Assembly (NCBI RefSeq): GCF_000012965.1
Contig: NC_007575.1
Location: forward strand, 1,178,001-1,242,000
Direction: 5' to 3'
Origin: Sulfurimonas denitrificans DSM 1251
GTDB lineage: Bacteria > Campylobacterota > Campylobacteria > Campylobacterales > Sulfurimonadaceae
DNA length: 64,000 bases
The position numbers and the translations under genes are program-made. This document shows, piece by piece, positions 15,820 through 24,555 of the stretch (the stretch's first letter is position 1; every line of letters starts with the position of its first letter). Under the pieces are notes generated by a model. The model was given only the letters and a program-made list of their open reading frames with translations. It was not told the DNA's origin and ran no database searches.

Positions 15820-16770
15820 CTAATCGTTTAGCCTTGCTATCTTTACTTGAAGCCTTTTCCACTCTTTATGATTCATTAGTGGAAAGCCACTATAAACTCC
15901 ACCACTTTTTTCTATGCTTTTTGTAACACCACTTCTTGCGCTAAAGGTCGAAAATGGTGCAATGTTTAGATGGTCGCTAAAAGCACTCTGCCCACTGACA
16001 ACACAATTTCGCCCTAATTTTGTTGAACCACCTACTCCAGTTTGAGCCACAAAGATAGAGTGCTCGCCAATATCACAATTATGTGCAATATGTATAAAGT
16101 TATCAAGTTTTGTACCACGTCTAATTATAGTAGAGTTAAAAACTGCTCTATCAATAGCACAATTGGCACCAATTTCTACACAATCTTCTATGATAACATT
16201 TCCATTTTGATATATTTTAATATGCTCACCCTCTTTTGTATGAGAAAAACCAAAACCATCCGCTCCTATTACAACTCCTGCATGTATAATGCACTCTTTT
16301 CCTATTATAGTATCTCTGTAAATAGTTACATTTGGATATATGGTAGTATCATCTCCAATAACACAATTAGCACCGATATAAGCACCAGCCATAACTATAA
16401 CGTTTGAGCCAATACATGTACCATTTTCTACTCTTACCATGGAATCAATCATAGAGCCCTCTCCAATAGTAGCAGATGGTAGTTGTGGCTCTATTGGTCT
16501 TTTATTAAAGAGTTTTGTCGCTTGTGCCATTGATATAGAGACATCTGGACAGATTATGTACGAAGACTCTTTTGGAAGGTTCTCTACTAATGTATCTATT
16601 ATTAAAAAAGCTTTTGATTTTGAAGATTCTAGCTCTTGGGAGTATTTTTTATTTATCGCAAAAGTAAGTTGTGAAGGCAAAGATAGGGCTAATTCGTTCA
16701 TAGAATCAAGCTCTAAATCTTCGCCAAAAAATGGAAGTTTTAAGTGTTGTGCAATACTGCTAAGGAGCAT
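15820..16770 (-). CDS. lpxD: LpxD paralogue, copy 2
   Basis: This 316-residue second LpxD closely resembles its neighbour; the repeat-domain halves are well over half identical by eye. It keeps the key histidines ([14 protein letters not shown] and SDHLNIAP) and the substrate segment IGADGFGF, so it could be active. It differs in the region around GQSA (TAGHL in copy 1, SDHL here), close to the site that affects acyl-chain choice in the family. Duplicated lpxD genes are known elsewhere, for example in Francisella, where they differ in acyl length and temperature response. It follows ilvN by 4 bases. Confidence 0.88.
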   Translation of the reverse strand: MLLSSIAQHLKLPFFGEDLELDSMNELALSLPSQLTFAINKKYSQELESSKSKAFLIIDTLVENLPKESSYIICPDVSISMAQATKLFNKRPIEPQLPSATIGEGSMIDSMVRVENGTCIGSNVIVMAGAYIGANCVIGDDTTIYPNVTIYRDTIIGKECIIHAGVVIGADGFGFSHTKEGEHIKIYQNGNVIIEDCVEIGANCAIDRAVFNSTIIRRGTKLDNFIHIAHNCDIGEHSIFVAQTGVGGSTKLGRNCVVSGQSAFSDHLNIAPFSTFSARSGVTKSIEKSGGVYSGFPLMNHKEWKRLQVKIARLND

Positions 16771-16774
16771 CGCC

Positions 16775-17251
16775 TTATCTCTCTAGTGCTACAGCACCGC
16801 TTCTTACAATCTCTTTTGGATTATATCTGCTTATGATTTTTAAAAGATTATCAACTCTCTTTGGCTCATCCGCAACCATGGCAATAATAACGTTATCGCC
16901 GACATTAACTATTTTGCCATTGTATGCAGCACAAAGAGTTGCTATCTCCGTAATATTCTCAGAGACTGGAAACTTCATCAAAGCCATCTCTTTTTCTACC
17001 AAATCCGCATGTTCATAAACTCTTAAAACTGGTATGAGTTTGTGGAGCTGTTTTGTTATCTGCTCTATCACTCTAATTGATCCAGACGTTACAATTGTAA
17101 GTCTTGAGTATTTGCTCTCAGGTATAGGAGCAACTGTTAGAGACGTAATATTGTATCCACGTCCAGAGAAGAGATCTGTTATGCGAGATAGCACACTAGC
17201 TTCATTTACCACGATAACAGAGATAACTCTTCTTGCGTTTTCATCTTGCAT
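16775..17251 (-). CDS. ilvN: Acetolactate synthase small (regulatory) subunit
   Basis: The regulatory subunit gives valine feedback control to acetolactate synthase. The 158 residues contain an N-terminal ACT domain ([22 protein letters not shown], Asn-Glu signature) and the C-terminal ALS_ss_C domain. It starts one base into the stop of ilvB, indicating coupled translation, and precedes the lpxD pair as in Campylobacter (ilvI-ilvH-lpxD). Confidence 0.95.
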   Translation of the reverse strand: MQDENARRVISVIVVNEASVLSRITDLFSGRGYNITSLTVAPIPESKYSRLTIVTSGSIRVIEQITKQLHKLIPVLRVYEHADLVEKEMALMKFPVSENITEIATLCAAYNGKIVNVGDNVIIAMVADEPKRVDNLLKIISRYNPKEIVRSGAVALER

Positions 17252-18948
17252 TATTTTTTCTCCTTTTTCTCTAATAGCATCATGTTAAATAAACTTCCAC
17301 CAGCTGGAACCATTGGCATAACGTTTTCTAGTCTCTCAACAACAACATCAATAAAAGTAACAATATTTTTCTCAACTGCCTCTTTTAATGCCGCATCAAA
17401 CTCCTCTTTTGTTGTTACTCTAAAACCTATTCCGCCAAAAGCTTCTGCTAGTTTTACAAAATCTGGTTGAACACTTAAATCAGTTTCGCTATGGCGCTTG
17501 TCATAAAAAAGTGTCTGCCACTGTCTAACCATTCCAAGATAGTTGTTATTTAAAATAATATTTATAACTGGCAACTTCTTCTCAACCGCTGTCATAAGCT
17601 CTTGACAATTCATTAAAATTGAACCATCTCCCGTAAAATTTATGCTGATTTTATCTGGTGAAGCAACTTTTACACCCATAGCAGCTGGAAAACCAAAGCC
17701 CATAGTTCCAAGACCGCCTGAACTAATAAACTGGCGAGGACGAGTAAATGGATAAAACTGTGCGCTCCACATCTGATGTTGCCCTACGTCTGTTGAGATA
17801 TTTGCACTATCCCCAAGAAGTTCTCCAACTCTTTGTATAACCCACTGGGGTTTCAATCTATCAGTATCTTCATGATACGTGAGAGGATGAAGCTCATCAA
17901 AATTTCTAATAGTCTCTCTCCATGAAGCATATTTTGCTGGATTTATAGAAGATGAGAGTTCAATCATCTCATTTACAACATTTTTTACATCACCAACTAT
18001 TGGATAATCTGCAATAACAAGCTTTGAGATACTTGCTGGGTCAATATCTACATGTATAACTCCAGCATTTTTTGCAAATTCTGATAGCTTTCCAGTCACC
18101 CTGTCATCAAATCTAGCACCAAGCCCGATTACTAAATCAGTTTCACTCATAGCCATATTCGCTGCGTAACTCCCGTGCATTCCAAGCATGGAGATAAGCA
18201 GCTCATCATCGTGGCTTAAAGTACCTCTTGCCATAAATGTCTCAACCGCTGGAATACCTGTTTTTTTTACAAGTTCTCTCACTTCATAAGCTGCATTTGA
18301 GTTTATAATTCCTCCACCTAGATAAAAGATAGGTCTTCTTGCCTTAGAGATTGCTTCCATTGCTTTTTTAATCTGACGTGGATTTCCCTTTGTATGAGGT
18401 TTATAAGTCTCTAAATCAAGCTCTATTGAGTAGTCAAACTCAGCTAGTTGAGCAGTCACATCTTTTGGAATATCAACATGAACTGGACCGGGACGACCGC
18501 TTGAAGCTATGTAAAACGCCTCTTTTAAGACACGTGCCAAATCTTTAGCGTCAGTAACTAAATAGTTATGTTTTGTACATGAACGACTTATTCCAACCGC
18601 ATCTATCTCTTGAAATGCATCCGTTCCGATTAAACTCATAGGAACTTGACCACTGATTACAACTAATGGAATTGAGTCCATATAAGCGTCTGCAAGTCCA
18701 GTTACAGCATTTGTAAAACCTGGACCACTCGTTATCATAGCAACACCAACTTTTCCACTCGCTTTTGAGTAGCCCTCCGCAGCATGAACAGCCGCTTGCT
18801 CATGTCTAGTCAATATATGTTTAAAGTTATTTTGTTTATAAATCTCGTCGTAGACATTCATAATTGCTCCGCCAGGGTAGCCAAAAACTGTATCTACACC
18901 CTCTGCAATTAAAGCTTCAATGACTATCTGTGCGCCACTTATCTGCAT
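17251..18948 (-). CDS. ilvB: Acetolactate synthase large (catalytic) subunit
   Basis: This ThDP/FAD/Mg enzyme condenses two pyruvates, or pyruvate with 2-oxobutyrate, for valine, leucine and isoleucine synthesis. The ThDP-activating glutamate is in TRHEQAAVHAAEGY, and the GDGS-to-NNN cofactor motif lies at about residues 430-460. Its length of 565 residues is normal. It is the first gene of a seven-gene - strand operon through tamB and has a -10 box at 18979-18984 and an AGGAG site. I see no T-box or leader peptide in the short upstream region. Confidence 0.96.
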   Translation of the reverse strand: MQISGAQIVIEALIAEGVDTVFGYPGGAIMNVYDEIYKQNNFKHILTRHEQAAVHAAEGYSKASGKVGVAMITSGPGFTNAVTGLADAYMDSIPLVVISGQVPMSLIGTDAFQEIDAVGISRSCTKHNYLVTDAKDLARVLKEAFYIASSGRPGPVHVDIPKDVTAQLAEFDYSIELDLETYKPHTKGNPRQIKKAMEAISKARRPIFYLGGGIINSNAAYEVRELVKKTGIPAVETFMARGTLSHDDELLISMLGMHGSYAANMAMSETDLVIGLGARFDDRVTGKLSEFAKNAGVIHVDIDPASISKLVIADYPIVGDVKNVVNEMIELSSSINPAKYASWRETIRNFDELHPLTYHEDTDRLKPQWVIQRVGELLGDSANISTDVGQHQMWSAQFYPFTRPRQFISSGGLGTMGFGFPAAMGVKVASPDKISINFTGDGSILMNCQELMTAVEKKLPVINIILNNNYLGMVRQWQTLFYDKRHSETDLSVQPDFVKLAEAFGGIGFRVTTKEEFDAALKEAVEKNIVTFIDVVVERLENVMPMVPAGGSLFNMMLLEKKEKK

Positions 18949-18978
18949 GAAAAGTCTCCTATATTAAAAAATTCGCCA

Positions 18979-18984
18979 ATTATA
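18979..18984 (-). promoter_or_regulatory. Candidate -10 box for the ilvB-tamB operon
   Basis: TATAAT on the - strand, preceded by a T-run, 31 bases upstream of the ilvB ATG, in the only gap (101 bases) between the WD-repeat gene and ilvB. Confidence 0.5.
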
Positions 18985-19049
18985 TAAAAAATGAACTATA
19001 TCGGAGTTTAAAAATGGTATATAAAAGATTTTACCAAGTGTTCATTTAA

Positions 19050-21173
19050 TCACAAAATCGCATCAACAGCCATAGATGGTCTCCATCTACTCATAACGCC
19101 ATACACTTGCGAATCTATGTTTAGTTTTGACTCTGGATACTCTGCTTGAAATAGTATAAAAAGCTCTTTTATCGGCTCTGTTATTCCGTAATATAATAGA
19201 TAATTTTTTAATCCATTTTCTAGTATTTTTTGATCTATTTTTTCATTTATTGCATTTTTAATTTGTGTCAAATGCAAAGTAGAGAAAATCTCTGCTATAT
19301 AACCATTTTTACTTCTTGTTTTCATATATAGAGCCAAAATTTTTCTAATATTTTCTACATTACCCTCTTTTGCATATATTTCTGCCTGAGCAAAGTCATT
19401 ATCCCACTGTTGTTGGAGTTTTACTCCATCTTCTGTATCTTTAAGTGAGGGAGATATATCTAAAATATTATAAGCTAAGGGTAAATTTTCTGCCTCAATG
19501 GCATTAAAAAACCTATGTCTGCTCTCTAAATCAAGTATGATATCTTTTACCTCATTTTTAAAATCATCAAAATCTAGTAAAATACGAAATATTTTTATAG
19601 CTCCATGCGTATCACCGCTATTGAGAAGCATTTGTGCTCTGATATATAGCGAATCAGAGTATTGAATCAATGCGTTATACTCCGAATAATTTTTTAAAAA
19701 CGGGTTTTGTTTTATAAGTTCAAAAGATACTTTAAACTCTTTTTGAATAATTGAAGCTTTAAATCTTGTATAGACTCTCATATTTAAAACTAACTCTTGA
19801 ATAGGCGCTGTTTTTTCACTTATTCCTCTATATGGCATTAATATCTCTTGCGCTTTGTAACTTAATTTTGAATCAAGTAGATATTTTTTTGCTAGTGCCA
19901 ATGTTTTCTCCCACTCCATCTCCATGTTTTTATAGGCTTTTGACTCTTTGTAGATAGGATGTGCATTTGCCAAACTATATGCAAGGGCGAGTTTATTATG
20001 CTTTATAAGCATTAAAAATTTATCATACTCTGAGTACTCTTGAATAAATTTTTGAGCAAATGCTCGCTTTGAAGGTATTGTATTAAATAGTTCAAATAAC
20101 TTTGCTGCACCTACTTTGTCATTTCTCTCAAGAAATTCTTTGGCACCCTTTAGTGTTTTTTTCCATAAAGCTTCAAAGGCGATGTAAGCTTTTGTATATT
20201 TTAATATAGGATTTTTATCTACATGTAAGAGCATAAGGTCATATTTTTTATCTCTGATAATTTTACTAAAACTCTCTTCATCATCAAAGATATTGTAAAA
20301 AAGAAGCTCTCCATTTTCTGCCGCTATGATTAACTCATTTGTCTCCTCATTAAAACAGAGTGCTGTTATAGAGTGTTCTAGCTTTATGTATCTTCTTGAG
20401 ATAAGCCCATACGTATTCAAATCATATACTAAAATATAACCAAGCTTTGTACCAAAAAAGATGAAATTATTTTTATAGCCAATTACGATTTGAGTAATAT
20501 CATCATGTACTTCTGAGAATTTAGTGATAACTCTTAGCGTGTTTATATCAGATATATAAGCATTATTATTTTTATCAAAGCTAAAGAGTCTGTTATTATC
20601 TATAAACTCTACTTTAAGAACAGGAGCTGGATGAACTTTTAACTTCGCCTTTGGTGACTTCATAACTAAATTAAAGATAGATATATTTCTATCATAACTA
20701 GCAGTTGCTACTAAATTGCCATCGCTACTAAATGCTATATCATTGACTATGTCTAAGTGCCTTGGAAGGGTAAGCGATAACTCTGCGGTTTTAATATCTA
20801 CTCCAAATATGCCCCCATCATCACCACAAGAGAACATGTATCTATCTTTGGGATCAATACTAACACATGAGACATTACCTTGATGTCTATCTATAGATGC
20901 TAGAGTTTTTTTATTTTTTAAATCATAAAGTTTTGACTCTTTTGCATCTTGGGTAATATAAGCTAAATAGAAGCCATCTGAGCTTAATGAGAGAATTTTT
21001 GTGGAGTATCTTTGATGTAAGATAGACATTCTATGCTCATCTTCAACACCTAGAGTTGTTATATTCAAGCCTCTTATTGTAGTAAAAGCATCTACACTAA
21101 GAAGAGTTTTTGAATCTAGCATTTGTAAATATATTATTGCTTCTTCAAAACTGCTTTTTTTAGTAGGTACCAT
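19050..21173 (-). CDS. Beta-propeller plus alpha-solenoid protein of unknown function
   Basis: This 707-residue protein has no signal peptide. Residues ~1-320 contain WD40-like repeats (for example DIVNDIAFSSDGNLVATASYD, then DRNISIF, and EHSITALCFNEETNELIIAA). Residues ~330-700 are helical and repetitive (AKEFLERNDKVGAAKLFELF, AQMLLNSGDTHGAIKIFRIL), like TPR or solenoid repeats. A single chain of propeller followed by solenoid is the architecture of eukaryotic vesicle-coat and IFT proteins, also reported in Planctomycetes-group bacteria; common ancestry is not implied. It starts 2 bases after the ilvA stop and should be co-transcribed. A scaffold role is inference. Confidence 0.75.
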   Translation of the reverse strand: MVPTKKSSFEEAIIYLQMLDSKTLLSVDAFTTIRGLNITTLGVEDEHRMSILHQRYSTKILSLSSDGFYLAYITQDAKESKLYDLKNKKTLASIDRHQGNVSCVSIDPKDRYMFSCGDDGGIFGVDIKTAELSLTLPRHLDIVNDIAFSSDGNLVATASYDRNISIFNLVMKSPKAKLKVHPAPVLKVEFIDNNRLFSFDKNNNAYISDINTLRVITKFSEVHDDITQIVIGYKNNFIFFGTKLGYILVYDLNTYGLISRRYIKLEHSITALCFNEETNELIIAAENGELLFYNIFDDEESFSKIIRDKKYDLMLLHVDKNPILKYTKAYIAFEALWKKTLKGAKEFLERNDKVGAAKLFELFNTIPSKRAFAQKFIQEYSEYDKFLMLIKHNKLALAYSLANAHPIYKESKAYKNMEMEWEKTLALAKKYLLDSKLSYKAQEILMPYRGISEKTAPIQELVLNMRVYTRFKASIIQKEFKVSFELIKQNPFLKNYSEYNALIQYSDSLYIRAQMLLNSGDTHGAIKIFRILLDFDDFKNEVKDIILDLESRHRFFNAIEAENLPLAYNILDISPSLKDTEDGVKLQQQWDNDFAQAEIYAKEGNVENIRKILALYMKTRSKNGYIAEIFSTLHLTQIKNAINEKIDQKILENGLKNYLLYYGITEPIKELFILFQAEYPESKLNIDSQVYGVMSRWRPSMAVDAIL

Positions 21174-21175
21174 TT

Positions 21176-22378
21176 TTAATCTCTTATGTAGTTTTCTTCT
21201 CTTAGCACTCTATATATCTGTTGCTGATGCTCTTCACCTTTTGTCTCTACATGTACCATAACATTTGCATCACCATAATCTAAAGAGATAGAAGTCCTGT
21301 CATAAGCGATATGAACTATGTTTGCATTTAGCTCTTGGAGTATCTGAGTAAAGCGCATAAGTGAGCCTGGTTTATCTACAAGTGTAACGGTTAGCTTCAT
21401 CTTTCTGCCAGACTTTAGAAGTCCTTTTTCTATAATTACAGAGAGAAGCGTTACGTCCATATTTCCGCCACTTAAAACAATGGCTACTTTTTTACCCTTT
21501 AAGTGAGAGAGCCTATCATGTAAAAGTGCAGCGACTCCAACAGCTCCAGCACCCTCAACTACAAGTTTTTGTTTCTCAAGTAAAAATAAAATAGCACTTG
21601 CAATCTCTTCATCATCAACGCTGATATATCTATCAACACTCTCTAGCATGTAGGCTAAAGTGATAGCGGAAGTATCACGAACAGCTATACCATCGGCGAT
21701 AGTTCTTACACTAAGGCTATCTATTGGTGATTTTAAATCATAAGAGTTCTTAAGAGCAGGTGCGCCCTTCGCACTTACTGCAATTACCTCGATATTAGGG
21801 TTTACACTCTTAATCGCACATGCCATTCCAGAGATAAGTCCGCCTCCACCCGCTGGTATTACAACAGCGTCAAGGTCTTGGCACTTATCTAAAATATCAA
21901 GCGCTACCGTACCTTGTCCTGCAATTACCTCTTCATCTTCAAATGGATGAACAAAAGTAAGTGAGTTTTTCTTTGCATATTCTAGTGCGTGAGCATACGC
22001 TTCATCATAATTTGCACCATGTAAAATAACTTCTGCTCCATAATTTCTAACACCATTTACCTTTGTAAGCGGTGTCGCTTCTGGCATAACTATAACCGCT
22101 TTTATCTCAAAGATTGAAGCCGATAATGCAACTCCTTGAGCATGATTTCCTGCACTTGCAGCAATTACTCCACACTCTCTTTGAGCGTCACTTAGAGTTG
22201 CTATCTTGTTGTATGCACCTCTAATTTTAAAGGCACCAGTGACTTGAAGATTCTCTTTTTTGAGATAGACTTCACATCCGCTCTCTTTACTAAGATGCGG
22301 TGCATAAGAGAGCGGAGTATCAACAACAACGCCTTTAATACGCTCTCTTGCTTCATAGATTTTTTTTACATCAAACAA
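21176..22378 (-). CDS. ilvA: Threonine ammonia-lyase
   Basis: IlvA deaminates threonine to 2-oxobutyrate, the first step of isoleucine synthesis. PLP fold-type II: K in TGAFKIRGAYNKI, the SAGNHAQG substrate loop and the GGGGLISG phosphate loop. A single C-terminal ACT domain begins near residue 325 (KLTVTLVDKPGSLMRFTQIL). At 400 residues with one ACT domain it is the short, TdcB-like class; valine/isoleucine regulation cannot be inferred with confidence. The upstream CoA-binding gene ends 9 bases before its start. Confidence 0.93.
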   Translation of the reverse strand: MFDVKKIYEARERIKGVVVDTPLSYAPHLSKESGCEVYLKKENLQVTGAFKIRGAYNKIATLSDAQRECGVIAASAGNHAQGVALSASIFEIKAVIVMPEATPLTKVNGVRNYGAEVILHGANYDEAYAHALEYAKKNSLTFVHPFEDEEVIAGQGTVALDILDKCQDLDAVVIPAGGGGLISGMACAIKSVNPNIEVIAVSAKGAPALKNSYDLKSPIDSLSVRTIADGIAVRDTSAITLAYMLESVDRYISVDDEEIASAILFLLEKQKLVVEGAGAVGVAALLHDRLSHLKGKKVAIVLSGGNMDVTLLSVIIEKGLLKSGRKMKLTVTLVDKPGSLMRFTQILQELNANIVHIAYDRTSISLDYGDANVMVHVETKGEEHQQQIYRVLREENYIRD

Positions 22379-22387
22379 AAAGAACTC

Positions 22388-22816
22388 CTAACTAAGAGCG
22401 CGATGTTCTACCATCGTACACATATTTTGTACAACTCTCATTCCATGCTCTTTTGCTTTTGCAGCAGCTTCATTATTTACTATCTCTTTTTGCGCCCAAA
22501 ATATTTTTACATCACCGCGAGTTATGCAGTCATTTGCAACATTTTCAAGCTCTTTTGGCTTTCTAAAAATATCCACCATATCAACTTCAAAAGGAATCTC
22601 AAGAAGTGAGCGATAAACTTTCTCGCCCAAAATAGTCTCCTCTTTTGGATAGATAGGAACTATCTTAAAACCCTGCTCTTGAAGATACTTTGCAACTCTA
22701 TGACTTGCCTTAGTCTCATCAGGAGAGAGTCCAATAACTGCTATAGTTTTAGCCATCTTAAATATCTCTTGTATCTCGTTCTTATTTGAATTGATTGTTG
22801 GAAATTCGCACTCCAT
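22388..22816 (-). CDS. CoA-binding domain protein (YccU-like)
   Basis: This 142-residue Rossmann-fold protein resembles the stand-alone CoA-binding family: KTIAVIGLSPDETKASHRVAKYL, then QGFKIVPIYP and FWAQKEIVNNEAAAKA. Such proteins bind CoA or acyl-CoA; their physiological role is not defined. It has its own promoter box at 22844-22849 and probably leads the ilvA-WD-repeat transcript. Confidence 0.8.
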   Translation of the reverse strand: MECEFPTINSNKNEIQEIFKMAKTIAVIGLSPDETKASHRVAKYLQEQGFKIVPIYPKEETILGEKVYRSLLEIPFEVDMVDIFRKPKELENVANDCITRGDVKIFWAQKEIVNNEAAAKAKEHGMRVVQNMCTMVEHRALS

Positions 22817-22843
22817 GCAAGACCTTTTTACTTTTTGATAGCG

Positions 22844-22849
22844 ATTATA
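22844..22849 (-). promoter_or_regulatory. Candidate -10 box for the CoA-binding protein gene
   Basis: TATAAT on the - strand within TTTTTTGCTATAATCGC, the extended form typical of this phylum, 27 bases upstream of the ATG. Confidence 0.6.
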
Positions 22850-22882
22850 GCAAAAAAGAGCTTATCGGATATAAATGATTTG

Positions 22883-24331
22883 CTACCCAAAATAGATACT
22901 AAGCCATCCAAGCACAAAAATAGGTCCAATGAGCGCAGTTACTACTCCAATAAAAAGAAAATCTTTTGATTTTACTATACCACTTGCGTAAATAATGGCA
23001 TTTGGTGGAGTCGAAACAGGAAGGCTCATTGCAAAAGAGGCGCTAAGTGCAACTGCTATAGCTGCAATTTGAGAACTATCACTTGAGAGTGTTGTGACTA
23101 TAGCTATAACAATAGGGAGCATAATATTTGTTGCTGCTGTATTGCTCATAAAGTTTGAAATAACTACAACTATATAACTAAAAACTCCTAAAACCATTAA
23201 CACAGAGAGTCCATCACTGCTTATCAAAGAAGCAAACCAAACATCAAGACCATATTTTGATACTCCCAAACCAAGGCTCAAACCTCCAATTATGAGAATG
23301 ATTACATCCCATCTAATTGAGCGAATATCATCAGCGTCGATAATTCCAAAAAGAGTAAATGCCACAATAGGCAAAAGCGATACTACAGTTGTTGGAATAT
23401 GATGAAGAGCAGATGTAAGCCAAAGAGAAATTGTGATAAAAAATATCAAGATTACAATCTGTTTTTTCCAGCTTGGTAGTAAATCTTTAGCGCTCTCTTT
23501 TGCAGTGCCATCATCATCTTCGATACCATCGAGTGCATCAAGATTTATATATGTCTGATTTGATGGGTAAAATTTTATTATCAACAGGCGCATCAAAAAA
23601 ACCATCATCACCGCTGGTGGCATCGCTATTATTATCCATTCCATAAAAGATGGAGCGTTATCTTTTAACATACCAACTGCTATGGCATTTGGAGGAGTCC
23701 CAATAATTGTCGCCATTCCACCTATATTTGCACCAATAACAACACTTAGCAAAAGAGCTTTTCTCAAAGGATTGTTACTTTTTATACTTAGAAGAAGTGG
23801 CGAGAGGACGCTCATCATCATAGCTGCTGTAGCTGTATTTGAGACAAACATGGAGAGAATAAATGTTATCGACATAATTGCTGTTATAATATTTTTGGGC
23901 TCCTCTCCTGCGAAAAAAAGCACTCTCTTTGCAAACCAAAGATCAAGTTTAGTTTTTGAAGCAGCCTCTGCCATAATAAATCCAGCTAAAAAAAGAAATA
24001 TCAACGGAGATGACCAAGGCTCTAAGTAGTACTGCCACTCTTTTGAGTTTGAGGAGAAGTTAAAATCATCAAAGCCAAGCAGAATAATCTCTAGTGCAAT
24101 GACAAGTAGCGAAACAGCAAATGCGGGAATCGCTTCGCTAGCCCATAATGCTGCTGCAAATAAAAGTATAAATAGAGTAAAAACACCCTTTTGTGATAGC
24201 TGATATGTTGGCAAAAAAGCCACGAAGTAAGCAAATAAAAACGATAACAAAAATGCTATAAAAACATAAGGAAGCGCTATTTTATATTCACCATTTATAA
24301 ATCTTTCAAGATGTCTTCTTGTATCTAACAT
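22883..24331 (-). CDS. SLC13/DASS-family anion:sodium symporter
   Basis: The 482-residue protein has about 11-12 membrane helices and two inverted-repeat SNT motifs (VSNTATAAMMMSVL and MSNTAATNIMLPI). Each repeat half also has a TPPNAI signature (IIGTPPNAIAVG and STPPNAIIYASG). The family carries dicarboxylates, citrate, phosphate or sulfate with sodium; the substrate cannot be set here. It has its own -10 box (24402-24407), and a short leader holds a terminator-like hairpin, suggesting attenuation. It ends 66 bases before the CoA-binding gene. Confidence 0.88.
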   Translation of the reverse strand: MLDTRRHLERFINGEYKIALPYVFIAFLLSFLFAYFVAFLPTYQLSQKGVFTLFILLFAAALWASEAIPAFAVSLLVIALEIILLGFDDFNFSSNSKEWQYYLEPWSSPLIFLFLAGFIMAEAASKTKLDLWFAKRVLFFAGEEPKNIITAIMSITFILSMFVSNTATAAMMMSVLSPLLLSIKSNNPLRKALLLSVVIGANIGGMATIIGTPPNAIAVGMLKDNAPSFMEWIIIAMPPAVMMVFLMRLLIIKFYPSNQTYINLDALDGIEDDDGTAKESAKDLLPSWKKQIVILIFFITISLWLTSALHHIPTTVVSLLPIVAFTLFGIIDADDIRSIRWDVIILIIGGLSLGLGVSKYGLDVWFASLISSDGLSVLMVLGVFSYIVVVISNFMSNTAATNIMLPIVIAIVTTLSSDSSQIAAIAVALSASFAMSLPVSTPPNAIIYASGIVKSKDFLFIGVVTALIGPIFVLGWLSIYFG

Positions 24332-24351
24332 GTATTCTCTCTATTTTAAAC

Positions 24352-24372
24352 AAAAAATGGCTCTCAAGAGCC
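24352..24372 (-). terminator. Terminator-like hairpin with U-run in the DASS gene leader
   Basis: On the - strand, GGCTC-TTGA-GAGCC is followed by A and six T's, ending ~20 bases before the transporter ATG. It lies just downstream of the likely transcription start (-10 at 24402-24407), and no - strand gene ends upstream that it could terminate. It therefore looks like a leader attenuator. The 5-bp stem is short, so chance is possible. Confidence 0.45.
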
Positions 24373-24401
24373 TTATTTAGCTATTGTAGTACTATTTGAG
24401 A

Positions 24402-24407
24402 ATTATA
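24402..24407 (-). promoter_or_regulatory. Candidate -10 box for the DASS transporter
   Basis: TATAAT on the - strand, preceded by TATGA, 71 bases upstream of the start codon. It places the leader hairpin about 25 bases into the transcript. Confidence 0.5.
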
Positions 24408-24432
24408 TCATAGATAAAAATTATCAATTTTA

Positions 24433-24453
24433 TTACTCCCCAAAAAGGAGTAA
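24433..24453. repeat. Inverted repeat between divergent promoters
   Basis: TTACTCC, a 7-base loop, GGAGTAA. It lies between the -10 boxes of the DASS transporter and the helicase-like gene and has no T-run on either strand, so an operator is more likely than a terminator. The function is not known. Confidence 0.35.
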
Positions 24454-24519
24454 CGCTCTGCTAAGATAAGATTATTTTAGATGTAAAATTTAATGGAGTT
24501 ATACAAAATAGACTTTAGC

Positions 24520-24525
24520 TATAAT
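24520..24525 (+). promoter_or_regulatory. Candidate -10 box for the helicase-like gene
   Basis: TATAAT in the context CTTTAGCTATAATTCGC, 31 bases upstream of the ATG at 24556. Its position argues against a longer reading frame that opens at 24493. Confidence 0.6.
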
Positions 24526-24555
24526 TCGCTTCTATATTTAAGGATACAATTACAA

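Noticed and set aside
15812-15862. Longer N-terminus of LpxD copy 1
   Set aside because: It would overlap the upstream paralogue by about 40 bases; AGGAG is correctly spaced only for the ATG at 15811.
15384-15926. 180-codon open frame on the + strand opposite the lpxD genes
   Set aside because: It is antisense to two well-supported lpxD genes; the hexapeptide-repeat codon pattern creates long reverse-strand open frames.
17251-19049. T-box or leader-peptide attenuator upstream of ilvB
   Set aside because: The 101-base gap to the WD-repeat gene shows only a -10 box and a ribosome site; there is no run of branched-chain codons or terminator hairpin.
24493-24555. Longer N-terminus of the helicase-like protein starting at 24493
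   Set aside because: The extension would run through a TATAAT promoter box; the ATG at 24556 has a ribosome site and begins the conserved region.
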